DNA of 64,000 bases from Scedosporium boydii (taxonomy: Eukaryota; Ascomycota; Sordariomycetes; Microascales; Microascaceae): the NCBI GenBank assembly GCA_002221725.1, contig NJFT01000059.1, forward strand, positions 1-64,000, given 5' to 3'. Of this stretch, positions 21,500 to 33,467 are shown piece after piece. Every line of letters begins with the position of its first letter. Positions within the stretch are counted from its first letter, which is position 1. The translations under genes and the position numbers were made by a program. The notes under the pieces were generated by a model. It searched no databases. It saw nothing but the letters and a program-made list of their open reading frames with translations, and was not told the DNA's origin.

Positions 21500-22213
21500 A
21501 TGAGGCTTCTCACGCTTCTCCTCGCAACTCTCCCAGCCGTCTTGGCAGGAGTTATCACCCCCATCATCATCGATCTCGGCAATTCCACATCGATTGGCAT
21601 CACCGCCGACGGACCCGACGCCAGTCTAATCCAGATCGTTTCCGTCACGACACAAGGCAGAGGCTGTCCCGCAGGCTCCGTCGCCAGCATCATCAGCCCC
21701 GACCGTACCGTCGTCACCCTCGGCTACGACTCATTCAGAGCTTACATCGGCCCGACACCCCGAGGTCGTCGCCGGGGTCGGAACGGCCGAGCCTCCCGAG
21801 AAGAAGAGAGCTCGAATTGCACCATCCGGCTAAAACTCAAGTATCCTGGCGGTCACACCGTTTCTGTCGTTCAGACTACCTTTCATGGATTCGCGGTGCT
21901 CGATCTCGGGGTCACGGGCATCTTCGAGTCTCGGTACGGGTTTGGAAACGGTCCGCAATCGGCCTTGGTGACATCGAGCATCGAAGGAAACGCGGAGAGG
22001 TCGACGATCGGCGAGCAGTATACTGCTACTGGAAGTATTCCTGACGATCGGCGTGTGTATGCTCCCTGCGGGGAGGAGATCGATCTGGTGATACAGACGA
22101 CAATCAACCTGAGATCGAGGAATGAGACGGGCTCGGGATCGCTGAATGATGAGGATGCGACGATTGCGTTGACGCAACAGGTGAATCTGGCTTTCGAGCC
22201 ATGCGTCGTGTGA
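21500..22213 (+). CDS. Secreted DUF4360 family protein
   Basis: A single frame of 237 residues. A clear signal peptide (MRLLTLLLATLPAVLA) is followed by GVITPIIIDLGNS. The mature part has the DUF4360 pattern: GRGCPAGSV, IISPDRTVVTLGYDSFRAYIGP, a basic spacer RGRRRGRNGR, SSNCTIRLKLKYPGGHTVSV, and a late cysteine pair (APCGEEIDLV, FEPCVV). Family members are small secreted proteins of fungi and oomycetes with unknown role. The spacer RGRRRGRNGRASREEE is a plausible Kex2-like cleavage area, which is unusual to see so central. The gene stands alone, more than 280 bp from its downstream neighbour. Confidence 0.85.
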   Translation: MRLLTLLLATLPAVLAGVITPIIIDLGNSTSIGITADGPDASLIQIVSVTTQGRGCPAGSVASIISPDRTVVTLGYDSFRAYIGPTPRGRRRGRNGRASREEESSNCTIRLKLKYPGGHTVSVVQTTFHGFAVLDLGVTGIFESRYGFGNGPQSALVTSSIEGNAERSTIGEQYTATGSIPDDRRVYAPCGEEIDLVIQTTINLRSRNETGSGSLNDEDATIALTQQVNLAFEPCVV

Positions 22214-22509
22214 GTTTATCTTCTTCCTAAACTACTCAACCCAAGATTAACAAAAAGACCACCCAGACCATGAGACGGAAGGCTGTGACATTTGCCTCTA
22301 TTATACGACTACTCTAATTGAGAGGCCAAAACACGTATCGTCTTCCCCTCTCCGCCGTTCTTGGCCTCGCCTTCTGTCATATTGAGCTAGAGGGCGTTGC
22401 ATTCCGGCCAGGTGTGGTTTAATTGTGATAAGGATGAACATAAGCATGGTATCTTCAATTAATCCGGAGATCGAGAATCTATTCTGTATATACAATATCA
22501 TTACACATT

Positions 22510-25500
22510 CTACCTATCAACACATAGCGCATAAAGTTCATCCACAAACGTCACCAGCTCGTTAAACCTCTCCGCCTCGATATTCGACGACATCCCCTTT
22601 CCGCCGTGAAGATTCGCCAACTCTATCGCGTCACCCACGCCGTGCCGCTGCCCCTCGTAAGACGACTGGCTCGCGCGGTCATTGCTCCCGTCCTCCGAGC
22701 CACTGCTGTTGCCTGCCGATGCGTTCTGCACGTTGACTGTCACTTCTTGAGAAATCATGATTCCGCCAAGCATGGAGAGAGCCTGTGCGGGCGGCTTATC
22801 GTAAGCTGGGTCCGACCCGTGAGCTTGGTCCACGCTCCTCCTGCCCCAGAGCTTGAGCGTCGAGCTCGACTGGTTAGATACCGACGGAGCGGCCTTTTGG
22901 CCAAAGACGGTCGGGATGGGGTTCCCATCTCCGTCTACGCGATGTCCGTACGGGCTATTCCTACCGAACTTCCTCAGCTTACCAGGCAGGCCCTTGCCAG
23001 AGAACATGGTGCTCTGGTGGTGTTCCTGGTCAGGGGTCCTCCTCGGCGCCGCGTTGATGATGGGGCCGAGCTCTCGGTGCACCGCACGCGTAAACGCAGA
23101 GTTGCTCGTGCTTCCGGGAGCCGTGAGCTGGCGGACCTTGAAGAAGCTGAGGGGCGTGAAGACGCAGTTGGCGCTGACGACCCTCGCCTCGGCGGGGATG
23201 ACGGCGCGGAGGGCTATCATGACGCTGTAGTGCTGCTGTTGAGTTCCTCCCTCGTCGCGTTGGGTGAAGTTGGGCACGCGAACGGTCTTGGCTGTGAGCC
23301 GGGCGTCATCGATACACTTGTCCCCGACCCAGGCGTAGAGATCCTGAATGGCGCCGAGGAGATGGCGGGCGAAGGTAGCTTCGTTGGGTGCGAGGTCCTT
23401 CCACGTGGGTAGTTTCCTTTCGATATCGGCGACGGTCATGCGGTCGAGGCGCCTGAGGAATTCGAGGTGCGAAGGGGATAATTTACCGACGGGAAGGGGC
23501 ACGCTGGGGAGTAAGTTCTTGGCCTCCTTGCGGACAAGCACGTCGTAACCGGGGCCGCTGTGGCGCGGTCGGATGCCGAAGAAACCGACGTGGGGCCCGG
23601 GCTCGAGAGTATTCCTGGAGTCACTGTAGTTGGCAAGACGCTTGAGTTTGTGCTCGAAGTTGGGATCTTTGATCTGCATGCTGGCGGAGATGTACGAAGC
23701 GACTTGGTCCACGTCGGCGAATCGGTATCCTGCGGCTCCGAGCTTTTCGATGGCGCGATCGCTCTCGACCTTCTTGACGAGAAGCATGAGCGAACCCGTA
23801 GGGCGTCCTTGCTTCTTCCTCTCGGCTTCCTTCTCGATGTCCCTGACACGAACCTGGGCGGCATCCTTGGGATCAATGGTGCTGTCGAGTGACTCGTTCA
23901 ACGAGCTGCTCTCATCCAAGGACAAGCGTCCAGAACCAGTCGGGAGGATCTCCTCGTAGAGGATTCCGCCAGTAGAGAAACTCTCTCTCAGACGAGACGA
24001 AAGGGAGGCGGCGGCAACGCAGAAGAGCTCGCGGAAGATGACGTCGTATTTCTTGACGACCTCGCCGTGCTCGCTGACGAGGTTGACGTTTGTCCGGGCG
24101 TCGCGGTCGCGGCCTAGGCGAGGGAGTTGGGCGAGGTGGTTCATCATGCCGTCGAGGAGCGGTTGGATGCCGGACCAGTTGCGGGAGGCTTGGAACATCC
24201 ATTGGAACAGGGGGCTTCCAGTGTCGAACTTTTCCCTGGTGGACTAGACAATGGGGTTTGCTGAGTGAGTTTTACTGGAGATAGAGCGAAGATCTTGAGG
24301 GCGAGAGGCTTACCTTGTCGAGGAAAGTATCGGTAATCTTTTCGCTGGGCAAGAGGCCGTTACGGTTGATGAGAATGCGGCCGTGCTGATCGAAAACTGC
24401 GGCGGCGAGGACGACCTGCTGGGCCTTCTCGGCGTATTGACGACGGATCCTTGCGGTGTAGATGGCTGTGCCGGCCATGATAAGGCAGGTGCCCACAGAC
24501 TAACGCTACCATGTTAGTGTCTCACTAGTCTAGAGAACAGACACAAGATGGCCGGGATAATGCGTTGAAGGGGAGAAGCCTCGAAGCCAACGTACCAGGA
24601 TAATAACGACAATGACCGTAACATTCCTCGACATGCTCTTCCCCCCAACAGAAATCTTCTTCAACCTATACGCCGTCCCCACAACAGCACACCAATGCAT
24701 GCCCGAAACACCTCCGGCCAACAGAATCCCACACCCCAACGTCTTCCACCACGAATTCGCCCAAGCGGCCCTATACACGAAGAATAAGAAAAGAGCGATC
24801 GTGCTGGCGGCGACGGCGATTACCCCGGACCCGACGACGTAACCCGGTCTGTAGACGCAGGAGTAGTTGGCGATGGAGGCGTTTCCGAGGTAGTGCATCC
24901 CGCAGATGGCGCAGCCGGCGAGGATCCCCGAACCGATGACGCGGGGCCACGAGTGGCTCGAGTCGGCGCCGATGGCGACGAAGGCGATGATGAGGACGAT
25001 GATGGGGACGAAGAAGGAGACGGCCGTTATGCCGGATGTGTAGGAGATTTGGAGTTCTTTTTGGCCGTCAGCGAGGACGATGGCGAGGGAACCGATGAAG
25101 TGCTGTAAGCGAGCCTGCGTGTTAGTAGTTTGAGGAGGACTGGGGGATGAGTTATGATGGTTTCGTCTCTCTTCTTTTTTCTTTTCTTTTTCTGCTTCAG
25201 GTTGGGTTGGATTTTGTTCTTCTTACCATGCACCAGATGGCGACACCACCCATTGTCACTGCTGAACCAACAAGGAGAACACTGTGATTTTTCGAGTCAG
25301 ATATTGGTGATCGTTCAAGCAGGCTGGCTGCGAGAGGAAGAAACATCATACTGGTTGAACAGACCCCTCGGCGCCGTTCGACGATTGATCAACTCAAGCG
25401 TCGACATGGCGCCGATGAAGCTAACCACATAGCTAAGAGCCACAAAACCGGCGTTGAAGGACGGAGGTATGAGCCGGCCTTCGTACAGGCGGCTCAGCTC

Positions 25501-25515
25501 TTCGTGCGAGGCCAT
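22510..25515 (-). CDS. MHYT-domain integral membrane signalling protein
   Basis: Five exons (25352-25515, 25227-25281, 24596-25102, 24314-24499, 22510-24243) give 881 residues with all phases matching. Seven hydrophobic segments are predicted in the first 280 residues. Three diagnostic motifs lie near membrane faces: MHFI (73-76), MHYL (142-145) and MHWC (208-211). These form the MHYT domain, thought to bind copper and sense small ligands such as oxygen or NO. The long cytosolic part has PAS-like beginnings (VVLAAAVFDQHGRILINRNG) and then a conserved fungal region (AGYRFADVDQVASYISASM, HVGFFGIRPRHSGPGYDVLV), followed by a disordered Ser/Gly-rich section. Fungal members are treated as putative sensors without catalytic GGDEF/EAL outputs, and I see none here. 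The second exon is only 55 nt. Confidence 0.88.
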
Positions 25516-28500
25516 CGCTTCTTTTCTTGATCTACGACCTAACCGTTCGTCATAAAGATGGGACTTGCGGAGAGAGGAAGTAAAAGAAAAAGAAGAAAAA
25601 AAAAAAAATGAGATATGACAACCGGGAAGTCGGGTAATGGTGAAATGGGTCTCGGGAAGGAGATCGATCGGTGTAGGAGACGGAAGCAGGGGGATTTGAT
25701 GGAGTATGTATATTACTGCATCTCGGGGATTGTGTATGCAAGTCTCTCACCAACAGGGACACTTTGTGGGTGGTTGTGCAGCAAGAGAGAGAGATCCGGG
25801 GGTGTAAGACTTCCCCTTTCTGGTATATTACCCCGATCGAGTCCACACCCTCACGCCCCCTCCAGTGGCTGCAGTTCACCTCAATGGGAGACAGAGTTAC
25901 ACACATAAAATAACCTTCCTCTTTTTCCTGCATTGGCAGCGCAGGGGCCTCCTCCAATGTCCCCAAAGATCCTCTCCCGCCCGCAATCCCAAGGGGAAGG
26001 CACAGCGTGTGTGGCATTTTGGCAACGAATGAGACGGGGGTTGAGCATACCCAAGAGAGGCTTGGTATTACCGGATTCCGATCTCCAGATGCTACGCTAC
26101 ACTGCCAGGGGGCACCTCTTGGTCGGAGCTGAAAAGCATAAAACTAGGGGATGTGGAGCTTTATTGATCGTTTTAAGATAAGAAAGTAACGCTAGATCGT
26201 ACATTAACTTTGAAGGTTAGGGTGGGTAATATCGATTTCCAAGGGACAAGATTTGAGGTTGCTTCATAAGACGCAGCCTGGGAGATGTAGCGGTGGGTCT
26301 GGGCAAAAGCATCCCAGTTTTGGCAAGCCAACGAGAAACTGGCATGGGCAAGAAACAGGGCCGACTGGTTGGAATTGGAGTTCTGCCGTGGGGTATGCCT
26401 GAGCTTGATGGAGATTCTAGTGTGTCTTCTGCACTATTTCGAAGTGGGCTACGCTAGCTCCACGCCATTCCCAGAGGGGGTTTTGGCCGCTCGGGATGGA
26501 TTGCGTGAGATAGATGGCAGAGAACGCCGGTTACGTTCTTGAACGGCGGCGGGCAAGCCACGTTAGTGGGTGAATTCGCCGAGCTTGTGTCTGTTCGCTT
26601 CTCGATATATCCTGTCCTCGTCCTCCCGAATGGACGCTAGCACACTAGGAGGTGGCTTGGTGCTTCTGAGCGCACAGAGTTCGAAACGTGCAAAGTATTA
26701 CTAGTTACATAGTAAGCGGTGGCCGGGTCCCCCGAATCACGGCGAAAGAAGTGGAGGCGGCTACGGAGCATTCGCGTGGGATAACGGGCATCTTATGAAG
26801 GACGCCAGGTCGTGCGCGGAAGCTCCATTTTGTGCACTAGTGAATCTCCTTGCTTGCGTGGCTGGGACGTGCGAGCACGACGTTTCCTCGGCTTATCATC
26901 GCGGATGGAATTTTACTTTTTAATTTTATCAACTCTTTTTTGGGGGGGATTTATTTATTTGTTTATTTTTAATTTATTTTGAACGACCTCTCTCATTCCA
27001 CTTGATGAGGGGAGACGAGAGAGGGGAGACGAGAGAGGGGAGGAAAGAGTGAAAGCAAGAAAATGTTTGGGCTTGGGCTTTCCCACGGCGATGGCGATAT
27101 AACCACGAAACAATGCCAATTGCCTGGGAGGGGCGGACTATCGTCTCTGCCCTCCGCGGATTGCATTCTCCTGATATCTCTCAGTCTGTTCGAGTCTTCT
27201 GAGTCAAGACTCGAAGAAGACAAAACTCTGAAGACACCATCGAAGTGATTTTGCCATTTGCCAAGAGAGGCAAGAGTGGATCTCGTCCGGACTTGTGGGG
27301 CTTTCGCCGCCGATAGTGTCTCGTTTGAAGACTCCGATAGGCGGGACGACGTCGCACTTTGAGAGTTCAGCTGAGTTGTGGAAAAGTTTCGATGTTACGC
27401 TTCACGCTAGGGTTTGCCTGTCCGCTAGCTTAAACGGGGTCTCTGGCTGGCTGGCTTTGGCCGGCGTGGTGGATCCAAGTCATTTCTCTATCACGGCTCG
27501 TGTTCACTGCTTACTTCGTATGGCTCACTGTCGACGAAGTAGCTCGCGGCTCACTGACCTTCCTCACATGAGTGAGCCCGAAGCTCCGTCGGCTCCGCCT
27601 TTGTCCCTGGTTGACTGTCCTGTCTCGGGCGCACGTGGCAGGGATAAATTTGCTTGCCCCAGAGTCTGAGGACCAGTGCTTTCCCCTGCCATCACACGCA
27701 GAACCTGGTTGGTGGCGTTTTCTGCTCTCTTGGGACTTTCCCCTCTTGGGTCTTCGGCAGATTCAGCGAAAGAAGGCATGCAACAGATGCAACAGTAATG
27801 CTCGGCTCGTTGTGTGAAACAGGTAAGTAATCCAGTTGGCAGACCCGGCCCTTACTTCTAGAACGGATCGGAAGCGAATTGTACGACTCTGTGCGATATA
27901 GTACTTCGTAGTGCGCCATGGCCTATTTCGTTTTTACTTAGACAACAGGTCGGGACTGAGATGAAAATAGAGCAGGCATGGACAGACGTGAGAGCCTGGC
28001 GACGTACCAACTGCATGATGAGTGACCGGCTACCGGCCTGGCAGGTCAAATCTGATCGATATTCAGTGGATCCAGTGGACCAGTGTTTCCACTCTCGGGT
28101 GTATGAACGAGCACTAACCCTCGACGCTTGGACGCTGTTAGTGCGCTGCATTGACCCAATTCCCAATGCTATGAACTAGCTGCAGGAGTCTTGTCCTGGG
28201 GAGACAGGGGATCCCCTGCCCGACCTTGCTTGTGAGCGTCCACCGAGTCCATGATGGCGCCGTACACCGAGGTCGCTGTTCTCGGTCGGGTCGGAGATTT
28301 TGGTTGAGATGGATCCTGTCCGGCCTGAGATGCCTTTATCAAAGGTGCGATACCCGAGAAATCCTGCATCCGGTGATGCAGATGCAGGTGGTCAACAATT
28401 ACATGATGATTAGTCTGAACTCGTCGCGCCTTCGTAACTCGATACTCTGCAATTCTCCTCATATTTCTCCTCTCATTTTTAACAGTGCCTTTTTGGTTCT

Positions 28501-28766
28501 GCTTCGTATCATAAATTTCGACAATTGCAAATTCCCCTTTTCTTGTTATCCTCGAGCAAGCACTTTCCCTGTATCCCCTTGGTTTTATTGCCTCTATCCG
28601 TCCGTGCAAGACGTTGTCGACTAGTCATTCGACGTGTCAACCGCTGCCGCAACTGACTCTTACTGACCGTGTCCGGAGACCTCGGCCACGAGGACTGCTC
28701 CATCTCGAGCTAGTAGCAGCCCCAGGTTCTTTCTAGTGAATGACGAACCCCACATCGCTAACAATT
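25516..28766. other. 3.2 kb gene-poor region
   Basis: Between the MHYT gene and tRNA-Leu I find no reading frame with a recognisable domain and no plausible exon chain. Present are A/T-rich stretches (25590-25610, 26920-26985), a GAGACGAGAGAGGG tandem near 27008-27043, and moderately GC-rich unique-looking sequence. It may hold regulatory DNA or a non-coding RNA; nothing is supported. Confidence 0.4.
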
Positions 28767-28876
28767 GGCAGGATGGCCGAGCGGTCTAAGGCGCTGCACT
28801 CAAGAACAATTCTTTCCAGAGAAAATTTGGCTTTGCAGTTTCGAAAGAAGCATGGGTTCGAATCCCATTCCTGTCA
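28767..28876 (+). tRNA. tRNA-Leu (anticodon CAA), intron-containing
   Basis: A class II cloverleaf. The acceptor stem GGCAGGA pairs with TCCTGTC (one G-U), discriminator A. The D arm is GCC-GAGCGGTCTAA-GGC. The anticodon stem CTGCA/TGCAG frames CT-CAA-G with a 28-nt intron at 28805-28832 in the canonical position, then T38. A 13-nt variable arm and a T arm ATGGG-TTCGAAT-CCCAT follow. A run of Ts right after the gene would end Pol III transcription. It decodes UUG. The accessory repeat island starts about 150 bp downstream. Confidence 0.96.
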
Positions 28877-29027
28877 TCGTTTTTTTTCTCTCCTTTTCTT
28901 TTTTGTTTTTCAATTGCCATCTTGTATTATTATTTGTTTATTTCCTTCTCATTTAAACTGTTACCCCCCCTTCTTGCTTGCTTTTTGCCAAGATACGTTT
29001 TATGACTGGTGTGGTGTTTATCTAGAG

Positions 29028-29436
29028 TATATATAATTCCTAACACCTCGAGGGGAGGTGGCGAGTTTGCCGATACGTTTTAAGAGGAATTTGCATTGAT
29101 AATATTGACGTAGTCAACGCCACGACACAAAGTTGGGCCATATTATTATGGCCATTCCGCCCCGGAGAGAAAAAGCAGAATGAGGAAATGGCTCATCAGC
29201 TGCGTGGTATGCTCCACAACTTCTATTATCAACGCCATCAGTCGATCCTGCAAAAATATGTACGTTTCAGGGAAGAAATGGAGCTCTGTGAGTAGATGAT
29301 GCTCAAGTTAATATGATTGAGTCCATAAGGTGTTGAAGAAGCGGAACTATCGAAGATTCGAGTTGGAAATTGGGAGAAGGGGATAAGGAATTGCGAAAGT
29401 TTCCAACGGCCCACACACCAGCAAGCTTCGACCAGA
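29028..29436 (+). repeat. Dispersed repeat, copy 1 (direct, about 410 bp)
   Basis: This block matches 39057-39467 in the same orientation over its whole length, starting TATATATAATTCC and ending with AGCAAGCTTCGACCAGA. By eye most bases agree, with scattered substitutions and a few small indels. Shared landmarks are CCTCGAGGGGAGGTGGCGAG, AAAGTTGGGCCATATTATTA and GAGTAGATGATGCTCAAGTT. It encodes no recognised protein, although the minus strand keeps a similar short frame in both copies. No terminal inverted repeats are visible, so its class is unknown. Confidence 0.85.
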
Positions 29437-29457
29437 GTGACTAACGGCAAACGCTAG

Positions 29458-29904
29458 AATGTCCTTGCCGCTACCTATCCCGACTTATTCGCCGCCGCCA
29501 TCTTTTACTCCGGCGTTGCTTGCGGCTGCTTCTTTACCAACTCGGTCGCCGGTTGGAATAACTCCTGCTCGGGCGGCCAGATCCAGGCGACACCGCAGCG
29601 GTGGGCTCAGTGGGTCTACGACGCCTACCCTGGGTATTATAATGGCACCCGGCCACGGATGTAGATCTATCATGGCAGTGCAGACACCACCATCGCGCCA
29701 GAAAACTACAACTACTCGATCGCTCAGTGGTCGACAGTTTTTGGCTACGACCCCAAGAGGTCCATATCGCAGAAGGCCGACACACCCGACCGCGGCTACA
29801 CAACTGAAGTATACGGCGATCACCTTATTGGTGTCTATGCTCGAGGCGTCGGTCATGGGGTGCCGGTCCATGGTGTAGAAGACATGAAGTTTTTTGGACT
29901 GTAA
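29458..29904 (+). pseudogene. CE1 acetyl xylan / feruloyl esterase, 5'-truncated with a nonsense codon
   Basis: A frame reads NVLAATYPDLFAAAIFYSG, then CGCFF, GWNNSCSGGQ, AQWVYDAYPGYYNGTRPRM, TAG (29662-29664), IYHGSADTTIAPENYN, QWSTVFGYD, ARGVGHGVPVHG and EDMKFFGL before TAA. This is the C-terminal half of a carbohydrate esterase family 1 enzyme that deacetylates xylan or releases ferulate; HGSADTTI and the late VGHGVPV carry the Asp and His of the catalytic triad. The family usually has Gln or a similar residue where TAG stands, so a CAG-to-TAG change is the simplest reading. Everything upstream, including the signal peptide and the nucleophile Ser, is missing; the homology begins about 20 bp after repeat copy 1 ends. 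Confidence 0.85.
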
Positions 29905-30800
29905 AGAGGGATAAGCCTCGTTGTCTGAATTTCTTAGGCTTCAGATCTATCTGATTTCCTGGCGGGGAGGCTGGAGGGCCTGTATCAGGCGATCAACTAT
30001 GGAAGAGGTTCTGCGGACTGCACTTCTAGTGGTGCGCCTATGTAATATGTAAAGCTCGTATCTTCGATTTCAAGGCAAGGCCCTAGGCAGCGGGGCTATC
30101 CTATGTGACCAAGATCCTACCCGCAAAGTTTGCCAACGAAGTCACTGTGAAGAACCTACACTATGGAGGGTACTTTATTGCCAGTGGCGAGCCTATCACC
30201 GGCCATCCTTCGGAGTAGCAGTTCTCATTCCTTGGTATCTGCCCGTACAAATCAGATTCGGGATAATGGAACCTTTGCATGCATTTTCCCGGAGTTTGGC
30301 ACCCTTGTTATTAGCCTAGGTTGTACGAAGTAGTTAGCTGCGGATTCTGACGACCGTGATCCGAAGCGGTATTTATTTAGACACTTCACCACCTCAGCAA
30401 CTGGTTAATACTGGCTTCATAATCATTGGTACGGATATAGGCAGAGAAGTTATTCCGAGGATTGCGGACGGCTAGAAGCCAATTCAAGCCTACAATGGCA
30501 AACGTGCAATATATGATGACATGACCATGACCGTCTGTAAAGACTTTTGTCTGCTGAGCTCATTTGCCTGTATGCTATCAAGTAGTCAGAAAATCCTGCC
30601 ATGTGATCCGACCGAATCACATCGTCGGTTATTACCTTTTACTCCTCGCAAATTATAGAATTGCCGCGGCGCGGCTGTTGCGGAGAACCCTTCCAGAGTC
30701 CTTAAAAGTGCTTTACCAGGCACGACCCATAGACTGGTAGTTGCTAACTTCTTTTCCAAAGGAACCTCCGTGTCGTAATTTACTAGAGCGTGTCGCCAGA
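29905..30800 (+). pseudogene. Stop-riddled coding relics of unknown genes
   Basis: No intact gene. One frame from 30111 reads KILPAKFANEVTVKNLHYGG and YFIASGEPITGHPSE, then TAG (30216-30218) and QFSFLGICPYKSDSG followed by TAA; I do not recognise the family. Farther on, near 30460-30570, a frame reads NGKRAIYDDMTMTVCKDFC after an in-frame TAG, which weakly resembles a WSC-type wall-binding domain. Both look like eroded secreted-protein genes. The last 120 bp form the promoter of the GH43 gene. Confidence 0.4.
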
Positions 30801-31936
30801 ATGCAACTCCTAACTTATCTCACTACTGTTATGGGCATCTGCATTCCTTTTGCGTATGCATTCACAAACCCCATCAAGACTCGGGATGGCAGCGACCCGT
30901 TCATGATTTATCACGCTGGGATGTACTACCTGACTTCCACCACCTGGAGGAACGTTGCCATTACGGTCTCGCCCACCATCGAAGGCTTAAAAACGGCAAC
31001 TCCGCAGGTTGTCTGGACGGACGGCAATCCAAATAGATGCTGCAACGTCTGGGCACCAGAAATGCACAAGATTGACGGCCGCTGGTACATCTATTATACT
31101 GCTAGCCCAGACGTTTCGGATTTCGTGCAACGACAACGTGTATGGGTACTACAGGGCGGTACTGACGGCCCGCTCTCAGCTCCATACACCTTCCTCTCAC
31201 AAATCAGCCCTCCCAACTACAGCCAGGGCATGCTGGACGCCGTAAGGACCCCCCAAGGAGAGAGAAAAGGGAGACCAATGAGGCTAATTCGGGATACAGA
31301 CGATATATAACATTAGCGGCATAAACTATTTTCTTGTACGTTACATCCGGCCGCTTTGCGTTCCTCTTTGTTGTAGTTCTCTTTCAGCAGAACGGTGCGG
31401 GTCCTAAATACACATGACAGTATTCATCGACGGTCGGAGCTCCTCTCTACATAGCCGAACTGCTCACGCCTACGACTACGGGCCCGGCGACGTTGTTTTC
31501 TCGGCCGGAGCTGGCATGGGAGAGAGAGGGCTGGTCGATCAATGAGGGACCAGCTGGCCTCACGTCCCCAAACGGCACCTACTATGTCGTCTTCTCGGCG
31601 TCCGGTTGCAACACTCAGTACTACAAACTTGGTGCGCTGAGACTCAAAAGCGGCGCAGACCCTCTTCAGGCCAGCAGCTGGAGCAAGCTACCGGATCCTC
31701 TATTCACCTCCGCCAATGGCCTGTACGGCCCTGGGCACAATGGGTTCTTCAAGAGTCCAGACGGCAGTCAGGACTGGAACGTCTTCCACGCAAACAGGTC
31801 GCCCAATGGTGGCTGCGATGGTGGCAGACAAACCTTTGTCCAGCCCGTTACGTGGAACGCGGACAACACTCCTAACCTTGGCACGCCGCTAGCTGCCGGC
31901 GCTGAGATAGCTCCTCCGTCCGGCGAGAAACCGTAG
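30801..31936 (+). CDS. GH43 family glycoside hydrolase (arabinofuranosidase/arabinanase-like), copy A
   Basis: Three exons, 30801-31241, 31300-31335 and 31421-31936, give 330 residues. The middle exon is only 36 nt. Introns are GTAAGG...TACAG and GTACGT...GACAG, and they restore the family pattern LDATIYNISGINYFL-YSSTVGAPLYIAELL. A signal peptide (MQLLTYLTTVMGICIPFAYA) precedes NPIKTRDGSDPFMIYH, where Asp32 is the probable GH43 general base. NVWAPEMHKIDGRWYIYYTAS and INEGPAGLTSPNGTYYVVFS (general acid Glu region) and SANGLYGPGHNGFF follow. GH43 enzymes release arabinose or xylose from plant wall polymers; the exact linkage cannot be read from the sequence. Without the second intron removed, a TGA would break it. 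A paralogue lies 4 kb downstream. Confidence 0.87.
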
Positions 31937-32316
31937 TGCTAACTAGAAGTTATTCAAGGACAAGTTCGGGCATCTCTCGAAATGGTAATCTTAAGATAAG
32001 CATGGCGTGGGAGGTGCGTAATTTGGGCCCCGTTTGCAAGAGCGCTTGGGTACATGTACCCAACTCCTTTGGGGCATACCCCAATTAACTTGCCCTAACA
32101 GCTCGAACAAATCGAGAACAGCTGTTAACAGCTGCCAGAGCAGCAGACGACAAAGCCCACTGGAGGCGACCATGATCGAAATCACCACGGCTGCAGTAGC
32201 AGGGTAGAACTTTGAACAGAAATAACATCATCATCCATCTCCATACTCTTGCGCCGTGACACACAGCATATGGTAGCATTACTTACTCCAAAGACCCTCT
32301 GACGCCAAAGACGTCT

Positions 32317-32352
<36 letters not shown>

Positions 32353-33467
32353 AAAAGTATCCCTTCTTGACCAGCAGGTCTAAATCGTTAAGCTGCTGCA
32401 AATTTGTCCTAGGTAGTTATTCGTCGTTTGATTTGAGAAACTACCTGCCCAGCGTAACCCCCACCATCAGCCCGTTATTCTTGATCTCCTGTTAAGTATT
32501 AAGGATGACAGCAACGGATGCTACCATCCCTTCCAACTCGCAGTGATCTCGCTACGATCCCAGCTGTCCTTACTTTGGCCGACAAAGCTCATGCGCCTGA
32601 TCTTGTGTTCGCCAAGATGGGGAGTAGCGGCTGCAAGACCCATTTCTTAGCAGCCGAGATGATTTGCTTGAGAACGATGGGATAATAACGGGCTAACGGC
32701 TATGAATTAGACATCTACGAAGTAAGGGTAAGCCAATTATCTCTACCCTTGCGAGTATAACGGCAGGGCATCACGTGGTCGTTGCATTGTAATTGGTGCG
32801 GTTCCAACGAGGCCCTGTCACCTCTTGCTGTCCTTCTTTATTCCGACATCCTTTCGCCGTAGAGTTTCGCAATGCAAAATTACAAATCACACTTCCCTAT
32901 CCGAGAAATACCTAGAACTGCTCCGTTCCTTCACTTCCTATTTACTTAATTTCTTTCTATATTGTCTCCTGCAAGTGTCAAAACTTGGCTCAAGCTCCAG
33001 CCAAAATAGGAAATCTTGATTCCATACCCAATTTTGGCGCAGAGAGTTTGATCCTGTGCATTATCTACCCAGGATACTTCGTAGTCTGTTTACTAATTAT
33101 TCCATCTCGAAGTCTAATGTGGATGCCACGGGATGATATTGACAACAAAGGAAGACAAGGTAAGTAAGGATATCCGTCCACCGATTGTCATGCACGAAGA
33201 TATGGGTCTCTGGGCAGTCTGCCAGACCGCAAGGTTAAACCCGCTATATCTCGCCCCACGTAGATAACCGACCTCGAAACAAGCCATTCTTGTAAACCAG
33301 CAATATCAAAGTTGTCTCCCAGTAGTAAGCTGAAATCTCACCGTAGCGATGATGTGTTGAGTGTCTTCTCGTAGTATATAAGCTACCTCCTTTCCCTCCT
33401 CAATAGAGCGATCACAGATAAGCTTCGCAGACAAACAAGGGCAGCCACCAGACGCGATACCAGCCAA
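31937..33467. other. Intergenic region with a 33-T homopolymer
   Basis: About 1.5 kb without a supported gene. A T-run fills 32319-32351. The last 100 bp look like a promoter: TATATAAG near 33377, about 90 bp before the SOD start codon, followed by C/T-rich DNA. Confidence 0.5.

Noticed and set aside
27295..27669. 124-residue frame in the gene-poor region
   Set aside because: No motif, no plausible neighbouring exons, composition unlike the real genes nearby.
31336..31420. GH43 copy A as a pseudogene because of a TGA and frame changes
   Set aside because: A 90-nt class intron from GTACGT to GACAG removes the stop and restores the family sequence NYFL-YSSTVG, so the gene is intact.
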